Part shown: piece by piece, positions 7,583 through 12,319 of the stretch | Layout: each line of letters opens with the position of its first letter | How positions within the stretch are numbered: position 1 is the first letter of the stretch | From: an uncultured Clostridia bacterium | GTDB lineage: Bacteria; Bacillota; Clostridia; Lachnospirales; Lachnospiraceae | Direction of reading: 5' to 3' | Length of the DNA: 12,319 bases | Assembly: GCA_947304065.1 (NCBI GenBank) | Contig: CAMZAI010000071.1 | Span: 1 to 12,319 of the forward strand | Notes under the pieces: model-generated | The model's database searches: none | What the model was told of the DNA's origin: nothing | Seen by the model: only the letters and a program-made list of their open reading frames with translations | Program-made: the position numbers and the translations under genes

Positions 7583-8344
7583 ATGGCTAAGAACAGAATG
7601 ATGATGCTCGGACCCAAAGAAAGCTTTATTATCCGGGTACTTTCAAAAAAGGTACAGGACGCGGGCTTTGAGTGTGAGTATCTGCCGCTCAGGGTCGATG
7701 AGATCAACGAAAAGCTTAAAGGGGAGGAGCCGCTTATAGCGCTGTACATCGACGAAGAGGAAAAGCCGCATCAGGATGTTCTTCACTTCCTGATAGATGT
7801 TATGGAGGAAAAGGATATCCAGCTTATCCTGATCGGAGAGCCCGAGGACTTAAAGACTATCGGAGCGCAGATCCCGGTCGGACTTGTATACAGCAGCTTT
7901 GAACGTCCCGTGGACAACGCGGGCTTTGTAAAAGCAGTGTCCGATTTTTTCAAAAAGCTTGCAAAGGGTGAGTTCAAAAAGCGTCTGCTCATCGTGGACG
8001 ACGATCCCCAGTATCTCGCGACGGTACGCGAGTGGCTCAAGGAGGATTACAACGTTACCATGGCCAATTCGGGACTTCAGGCGATCAGATGGCTGGGCAG
8101 GAACAAGGTAGATCTGATCCTGCTCGACCATGAGATGCCCGTGACCAGCGGACCGCAGGTTCTTGAGATGCTCAGGAGCGAGGAGGATACGAGGAATATC
8201 CCCGTTATGTTCCTGACCGGCAAGGGCGACAAGGAAAGCGTTATGGCGGTTGTTGCCTTGAGGCCCGAGGGCTATTTCCTGAAGAATATAAAGAAAGACG
8301 AGCTTCTCGACAAACTCCAGGAGTACTTTATCCTGCACAAATAA
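7583..8344 (+). CDS. Response regulator: degenerate pseudo-receiver plus receiver, no DNA-binding domain
   Basis: This 253-residue cytoplasmic protein has two receiver-like halves. Residues about 130-253 form a recognisable receiver: D139/D140/D141 in LLIVDDDP, phosphoacceptor D182 in LILLDHEMP, T212 in MFLTGKG and K234 in YFLKNIKK, where the usual Lys-Pro is Lys-Asn. Residues about 1-125 have the strand-helix rhythm of a receiver (LIALYIDEEE, IQLILIGEP, ERPVDNAGF) but lack the acidic pocket after strand 1 and have Arg-Pro in place of Lys-Pro, so this half is probably not phosphorylated. There is no helix-turn-helix, GGDEF or other output domain. It is the natural acceptor of phosphate from Hpt H1281 of the kinase, which ends 13 bp upstream. 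It likely acts by protein binding, with the following or first gene product as possible targets; this is inference. AAAGGAG (7569-7575) lies 7 bp before the ATG and overlaps the end of the kinase stop codon. Confidence 0.87.
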   Translation: MAKNRMMMLGPKESFIIRVLSKKVQDAGFECEYLPLRVDEINEKLKGEEPLIALYIDEEEKPHQDVLHFLIDVMEEKDIQLILIGEPEDLKTIGAQIPVGLVYSSFERPVDNAGFVKAVSDFFKKLAKGEFKKRLLIVDDDPQYLATVREWLKEDYNVTMANSGLQAIRWLGRNKVDLILLDHEMPVTSGPQVLEMLRSEEDTRNIPVMFLTGKGDKESVMAVVALRPEGYFLKNIKKDELLDKLQEYFILHK

Positions 8345-8365
8345 GAGCGGAGGAGATGATCCCGA

Positions 8366-10726
8366 ATGTTTGACCTGATAAGAGACTATCAGATGGATAT
8401 CATGCTTGCCCTGTGCGCAGTCTGCATGACGATAACCATATTGCTGCTGTTTACGCGGTTTCTTCCGAAGCGGCGCAAGCGTGTCATGATCAATATGGAG
8501 CTGATCGCCTTCTTTCTGCTCGCGTTCGACAGAATGGCATACATCTATTCCGGAGACGTGAGTCGGATGGGCTGGGTCATGGTAAGACTTTCCAACTTCA
8601 TGGTCTTTTTCCTGACCTCCGCCATCATATTGGGTTTCGACCTCTTCCTTGCGGATCTGATGGCCGGCGAGGACGGGAACAGGGAGAATATTCCGCTCAT
8701 CCTTAAGATCGTTGCCGTAACGGCGACTTGCGGAATGCTCCTTGCGGTCATTTCCGCGTTTACGGACCTGTATTATTCCTTTGATGAGTACAATAAATAC
8801 CACCGGGGCCCGCTGTTCCTTGTCAGCTATATCATTCCGGTGGTCTGCCCGATCCTGCAGTTCATAGTGATCTGGAAGAACCGAAAGAGATTCGGTAAAT
8901 TCATCAACATAGCTCTGACGCTGTATATCTTTGTGCCTATAGTGGTGGGAATAATCCAGATATTTGCCTATGGGTTATCCATAGTAAATATGGCGATGGT
9001 GCTGGTTTCGGCTTCGCTCTACATTTTTACATACCTCGATATCAACGACAGAGTCGTCAAGGCGCATGAGATCGAACTGGCGAACATGGAGGGAAGGCAG
9101 CGCGGAATGTGGCGTCTGCTGGATCAGTGCGCGACGGCGTTCTCGGGTTCTGTTGAGAAAAGAGATAAATATTCTGTCGGTCATTCTAAAAGAGTCGCAA
9201 CTCTTGCAAGGAGGATCGCCGAGGCGGCCGGGAAGGACTCCGAAACCTGCCTGAGCGTTTATTATGCCGCGATCTTTAATGATGTAGGTTATGCGTCTCT
9301 TTCCGATAAGATGGTAGAGGAAGCGGGATACCCGGGCGAGGTCGGAGCCGCAGCCCGCAGGGAAAAGGCGCTGATGGCCAGCGATATCCTTTCCGTTGTG
9401 ACCGAATATCCGGTTTTGTCAAAGAATGTCAGATCGAGCCATGAGCACTATGACGGCAGCGGTTATCCGGACGGCTTAAAGGGCGATGAAATACCCGAGG
9501 CGTCACGAATAGTTGCAGTGGCGGATGCTTACGACAGGATGATGTCGAAGACACGCGACCGCGATCCGCTTCCGTTGACGATCGCCAGGGAAATGTTCGT
9601 AAAGGACGCCGGCATCAGATACGATCCTGCTTTTGCCGAGATCATGGTCAGCATAATCGATGAGGAGATCCGAAACGGCGGTGAAAGCGGTACAAGGAGC
9701 ATAGAGAGCGGACTTATCTGCGATGAATACAGATCGACGATATCTTCGGGAATACCCATTACCGAAAGCGTTGTGCGGATAAGCTTTGACAGTGTCAGTG
9801 AAGGCGCGGAGAGCGGACTCTTCAGCGCACCGTCGATCGTAATGTTCGATTCCTACGACAGACGCGTGCACACCAACGAGAAGGCGATCGAAGCTTATCA
9901 CTATTTCGAGTACGGCGAGTTCTGGTTTAGCGGGCACAGCATTTCCACGAATATTGCGGATATGAGGAACAGCTTCTCCGCGAGCGGAACTCAGGAGCAG
10001 CACGGAAAGTACTCGATCGTAGCGGGACGTTTTTCGGATCATATGAGCCTGAAGCTCGAGAGCTCCGAGGGCGTTGCCGAATGGGTGATCGCGCTTCCCG
10101 ACAGCACGAAGTCGTCTTATATTGCCCTGACCGGCGAGCACTGCCGCATTGAGAACATCGAGGTCAGCGACGAAGGAAGAGAGCTGACAGACGGTGACAT
10201 CACGAGGATCGCGGACAAGACGAGCTACATAGACAGATTTGAGTCGGATATCCCGAACATCCAGATTGACCGTACCCGTTCTGCCTCGACAAAGGGAATA
10301 AAGATCGAAGACGCCATGCGCCTTCACTTCCACTCGAAGACCCTGCCCACCGCCAATTTAGTATGGCACTGTCCGTATGTTGTGCTGTTCTCTTCGGATG
10401 ACGGAACGGTCGGCGGCAGCAATTATCATGAGTACGCGCTGATCAAGCTCAACGGCGAGAAGGAAGGGTCGGATGAATACGCGACAAATTCATTCAGCAT
10501 GAAGAAATCTTCCGCGTTCCCCGGTTGGGACAAATGGAAGGAAAACTGCATGCACGGCATGGAATTTGAGGTGCGTTTCCGCAAGAGAGGAAACCGCATC
10601 GAGCTCGGTACCGTGAATATGGGCATTATCGTCGAGAATACGACGACGGTCACCGACGGAGGCGAGACGGTATACGTTGCGCTTACCGGAGACCAGGTTG
10701 CGCTCACGGATATCAGGATATTGTAA
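8366..10726 (+). CDS. Membrane protein with degenerate HD-GYP domain and duplicated C-terminal beta domain
   Basis: This 786-residue protein begins with about seven membrane segments (residues 8-225), like the 7TM N-terminal regions found in Clostridia sensors, then a cytoplasmic HD-GYP-like domain (about 245-425). The GYP half is clear (HEHYDGSGYPDGL, 359-371), and H273 (VGHSKRV), D306, H359 and D387 remain. The HD pair is N305-D306, the lysine of HDxGK is Y309, the middle histidine of the active family is replaced in the ARREKALMA region, and the HH pair is S358-H359. Three metal-ligand histidines are therefore lost and phosphodiesterase activity is unlikely; a c-di-GMP-binding or docking role is plausible. 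Residues about 470-786 form two related beta-rich units, each ending in a matching strand (YIALTGEH at 585 and YVALTGDQ at 770). I do not recognise this domain, though its lectin-like look suggests ligand binding. It is the last operon gene; GGAGGAG (8349-8355) precedes ATG 8366 by 10 bp. Confidence 0.85.
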   Translation: MFDLIRDYQMDIMLALCAVCMTITILLLFTRFLPKRRKRVMINMELIAFFLLAFDRMAYIYSGDVSRMGWVMVRLSNFMVFFLTSAIILGFDLFLADLMAGEDGNRENIPLILKIVAVTATCGMLLAVISAFTDLYYSFDEYNKYHRGPLFLVSYIIPVVCPILQFIVIWKNRKRFGKFINIALTLYIFVPIVVGIIQIFAYGLSIVNMAMVLVSASLYIFTYLDINDRVVKAHEIELANMEGRQRGMWRLLDQCATAFSGSVEKRDKYSVGHSKRVATLARRIAEAAGKDSETCLSVYYAAIFNDVGYASLSDKMVEEAGYPGEVGAAARREKALMASDILSVVTEYPVLSKNVRSSHEHYDGSGYPDGLKGDEIPEASRIVAVADAYDRMMSKTRDRDPLPLTIAREMFVKDAGIRYDPAFAEIMVSIIDEEIRNGGESGTRSIESGLICDEYRSTISSGIPITESVVRISFDSVSEGAESGLFSAPSIVMFDSYDRRVHTNEKAIEAYHYFEYGEFWFSGHSISTNIADMRNSFSASGTQEQHGKYSIVAGRFSDHMSLKLESSEGVAEWVIALPDSTKSSYIALTGEHCRIENIEVSDEGRELTDGDITRIADKTSYIDRFESDIPNIQIDRTRSASTKGIKIEDAMRLHFHSKTLPTANLVWHCPYVVLFSSDDGTVGGSNYHEYALIKLNGEKEGSDEYATNSFSMKKSSAFPGWDKWKENCMHGMEFEVRFRKRGNRIELGTVNMGIIVENTTTVTDGGETVYVALTGDQVALTDIRIL

Positions 10727-10742
10727 GAGTTTGGCTTTTCAG

Positions 10743-10752
10743 GCTTGCAAGC
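10743..10752. repeat. Perfect 10-bp palindrome GCTTGCAAGC over the -35 box
   Basis: GCTTGCAAGC is its own reverse complement and encloses the proposed -35 hexamer TTGCAA (10745-10750). A dimeric repressor site is possible. As a hairpin it is too short, and its T tract too interrupted, to be a convincing terminator for the operon that ends at 10726. Confidence 0.4.
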
Positions 10753-10772
10753 ATTTTCTGTTTTGTTATAAT
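10745..10772 (+). promoter_or_regulatory. Promoter of the cytidylate-kinase-like gene
   Basis: TTGCAA (10745-10750), a 16-bp spacer and a perfect TATAAT (10767-10772) preceded by TGT (10764-10766, extended -10) make a strong housekeeping promoter. Transcription would start near 10779, about 44 bp before the ATG at 10823. No clear terminator separates it from the upstream operon, so read-through from 10726 is also possible. Confidence 0.75.
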
Positions 10773-10822
10773 GTACACAAAGGATACTGTGAATATTGAC
10801 TTTAAGTTCCGGGGAGGCGCTT

Positions 10823-11434
10823 ATGGATAAAATTCTTACGATCAGCAGACAGTACGGAAGCGGTGGACGAGAGATCGGGCAGAAGCTCGCCGCGGCCTGG
10901 GGTATCCCTTTCTATGACAATGAGCTCATCACACGCGCAGCCAAGGAGAGCGGCTTTGCCGAGATAGCCTTTGAGACTGCCGAGTCCAGGGCGAACAATT
11001 CCCTGCTGTATTCGATCGCGCGCGGAACCGCGACGTTCGGAAACCAGGATATCGGATATTCCAACCTGTCTCTCGACGACAGGATTTATCTCGCGCAGGC
11101 TGACGTTATCCGTCAGTGCGCCGCCGAAGGTCCGTGCGTTATCGTCGGAAGATGCGCGGATTATATCTTAAGAAAGCTCGACAACGTCGTGAACATTTTC
11201 GTTTACGCCGATCTGCCTTTCCGTGCGGAGCGTGCGGTCAGGATCGACGGAATGAGCCCCGACAGGATCGAGGACAGCATCTTGAAGATCGATAAGCGCA
11301 GGGCCAACTACCATAATTTCCACACCGGCGAGAAGTGGGGAAAGATAGAAAATTACTCGCTTTGCGTTAATTCCGCGAAGGTCGGGATCGACAAAGCGGT
11401 CGAAGTAATAAAAACATACGTGGACGGTATTTGA
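10823..11434 (+). CDS. Cytidylate kinase-like family protein
   Basis: This 203-residue cytoplasmic protein begins MDKILTISRQYGSGGREIGQ, the phosphate-binding loop typical of the cytidylate-kinase-like family, in which GSGGRE replaces the GSGKG of true CMP kinases. Later landmarks are GIPFYDNELI (about 30-39), CVIVGRCADYIL (about 107-118), a basic lid-like segment with KIDKRRANYHNF (about 155-166) and a C-terminal helix. Members are predicted nucleoside-phosphate kinases, but many are not the housekeeping Cmk and their substrate is unknown. I chose ATG 10823 because GGGGAGG (10811-10817) lies 5 bp upstream; the longer in-frame ATG at 10796 has no ribosome binding site and would overlap that site. 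The gene has its own promoter and its own terminator, so it forms a single-gene unit. No link in function to the signalling operon is evident. Confidence 0.85.
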   Translation: MDKILTISRQYGSGGREIGQKLAAAWGIPFYDNELITRAAKESGFAEIAFETAESRANNSLLYSIARGTATFGNQDIGYSNLSLDDRIYLAQADVIRQCAAEGPCVIVGRCADYILRKLDNVVNIFVYADLPFRAERAVRIDGMSPDRIEDSILKIDKRRANYHNFHTGEKWGKIENYSLCVNSAKVGIDKAVEVIKTYVDGI

Positions 11435-11446
11435 GAATAAAAAGTG

Positions 11447-11472
11447 GCGCGGGCCCGCAGCCCGCGCTTTTT
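11447..11472 (+). terminator. Intrinsic terminator after the cytidylate-kinase-like gene
   Basis: GCGCGGGC (11447-11454) pairs perfectly with GCCCGCGC (11460-11467) around a CCGCA loop, and TTTTT (11468-11472) follows. It lies 12 bp after the stop codon. An A-rich run just before the stem (11438-11443) may let it work on the opposite strand too. Confidence 0.92.
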
Positions 11473-11618
11473 CTGACTTTGGTCCAATCGATATATTTGT
11501 TACGTATTTATAAACTAATCTTAATAATATTTAAAATAAAATTAATGGAACCACGTCTTGTTTATATTCGTCTAATCACGTAACATGAACATGGGAAGGG
11601 AGTGAGTTCACAAAAATA
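11473..11618 (+). promoter_or_regulatory. AT-rich upstream region of the ABC ATPase gene
   Basis: About 145 bp without a coding frame, very A/T-rich between 11490 and 11545. It must hold the promoter of the ABC gene because a strong terminator stands just before it. TTGTTA at 11497-11502 with TAATA-type sequences around 11522-11530 is a possible but poorly spaced promoter; I cannot choose one firmly. The only purine-rich ribosome-binding-like site, AAGGGAG (11596-11602), is 16 bp from the ATG, which is unusually far. Confidence 0.35.
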
Positions 11619-12319
11619 ATGGAAGGAAAAGACGTAATCATTGATGTCCGGAACGCGAAAAAGATATACCGGATGGGACAGGAACGCATCCATGCCGTGG
11701 ACGGGATAAGCTTTACGGTCAACCGCGGTGAGTTCTGCTGTCTGCTCGGTACTTCGGGTTCGGGCAAATCGACCCTGCTGAATCTTATGGCCGGGATCGA
11801 AAAGCTCACGAGCGGAGACGTGTTCATCAAAGGCCAGTCCATAAAGCAGATGAGCGAAAACAAACTCAGTAAGTTCCGTCAGGAAAACCTGGGCTTCGTT
11901 TTCCAGTCATACAATCTGCTCGGATCGATGACCGCGCTGGAAAATGTCGAGCTGCCGCTTGTGTTCAAGAAAATGCCTTCGTCAAAGCGACGCAGGATGG
12001 CGAGGGGCATACTTAAAAAGGTAGGTCTCGGCGACCGAATGATGCACAAGCCCAAGGAGATGTCGGGCGGACAGCAGCAGCGTGTCGGCATAGCGAGAGC
12101 CTTTGTCGCAAAACCCGATGTGGTCTTTGCGGACGAGCCGACAGGAAACCTTGATTCCAGAACGACCATAGAGGTCATGGATCTGATCAAGGAGATGGCA
12201 TCAAAGCACAACCAGACGATCGTCATGGTAACCCATGATAATTCGCTGGCGGCATACGCCGACAAGATAATCCGCATAAAAGACGGACATGTCGAGAGTA
12301 TAGAAGAAAACACAAATGT
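11619..12319 (+). CDS. ABC transporter ATP-binding protein, MacB/LolD type (3' end cut by window)
   Basis: The 233 visible codons cover a nearly whole ABC ATPase domain: Walker A GTSGSGKST (44-52, K50), Q-loop in FVFQSYNLL, signature SGGQQQRVGIARA (from S149), Walker B VVFADEP with D172-E173, D-loop GNLDS and switch H206 in VTHD. The sequence class, with LLGTSGSGKSTLLN and ADEPTGNLD, is that of the LolD/MacB/FtsE group, which works with FtsX-like permeases on lipoproteins, peptides or antibiotics at the membrane. A permease gene probably follows beyond the window. The frame has no earlier start: it runs back to TGA at 11586-11588 without ATG, GTG or TTG. The reading frame is still open at the last base. 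The usual length is 225-250 residues, so only a short tail is missing. Confidence 0.93.
   Translation, partial: MEGKDVIIDVRNAKKIYRMGQERIHAVDGISFTVNRGEFCCLLGTSGSGKSTLLNLMAGIEKLTSGDVFIKGQSIKQMSENKLSKFRQENLGFVFQSYNLLGSMTALENVELPLVFKKMPSSKRRRMARGILKKVGLGDRMMHKPKEMSGGQQQRVGIARAFVAKPDVVFADEPTGNLDSRTTIEVMDLIKEMASKHNQTIVMVTHDNSLAAYADKIIRIKDGHVESIEENTN

Noticed and set aside
10727..10760. Terminator for the signalling operon
   Set aside because: The only hairpin candidate is the short palindrome at 10743-10752 with an interrupted T tract; it coincides with the -35 box of the next promoter and is not convincing as a terminator.
1..12319. CRISPR array, insertion sequence, tRNA or rRNA genes
   Set aside because: No regularly spaced repeats, transposase-like product, terminal inverted repeats, cloverleaf or ribosomal RNA sequence was seen on either strand by eye.

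Overview
The window looks like chromosomal DNA of a Gram-positive anaerobe of the Clostridia, most likely a Lachnospiraceae member. The evidence is strong GGAGG-type ribosome binding sites, sigma-A-like promoters (two with an extended -10), moderate GC in the main genes, a large extracytoplasmic-propeller hybrid kinase, HD-GYP proteins, a cytidylate-kinase-like protein and a MacB/LolD-type ABC ATPase. The family-level assignment is inference from gene style, not from a marker gene.

Left part (1-1075), AT-richer and disturbed. It opens with the 3' end of an ORF whose first residues match the C-terminal signature of KDPG/KHG aldolase (Eda), but whose tail is unrelated to aldolase. Next comes an intact minimal nucleotidyltransferase of the MNT type. 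Its overlapping downstream partner, possibly a HEPN protein, is broken by a stop and a frame change. A repeat-rich stretch and a very strong intrinsic terminator close this part.

Central part (1077-10726), a tight four-gene signalling operon behind a TTGATT-17-TACAAT promoter. Gene gaps are 13 to 21 bp. (1) A membrane HD-GYP protein with intact catalytic residues, an ECF-S-like N-terminal membrane domain and an extracellular sensor; it is a likely c-di-GMP phosphodiesterase. (2) A 1417-residue hybrid histidine kinase with 14 propeller blades, a Y_Y_Y domain, HisKA, HATPase, receiver and Hpt. (3) A stand-alone response regulator with a degenerate pseudo-receiver fused to a functional-looking receiver, and no DNA-binding output. 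(4) A multi-pass membrane protein whose HD-GYP domain has lost three metal-ligand histidines and which ends in a duplicated beta-rich domain. A plausible reading is a phosphorelay H829, D1134, H1281, then D182 of the stand-alone regulator, whose output is protein contact with the active and/or degenerate HD-GYP proteins rather than transcription. This is the best candidate for an undescribed system here.

Right part (10727-12319). A cytidylate-kinase-like gene has its own extended -10 promoter, whose -35 sits inside a perfect palindrome, and a strong terminator. After an AT-rich gap comes an ABC transporter ATPase of the MacB/LolD class, cut by the window edge.
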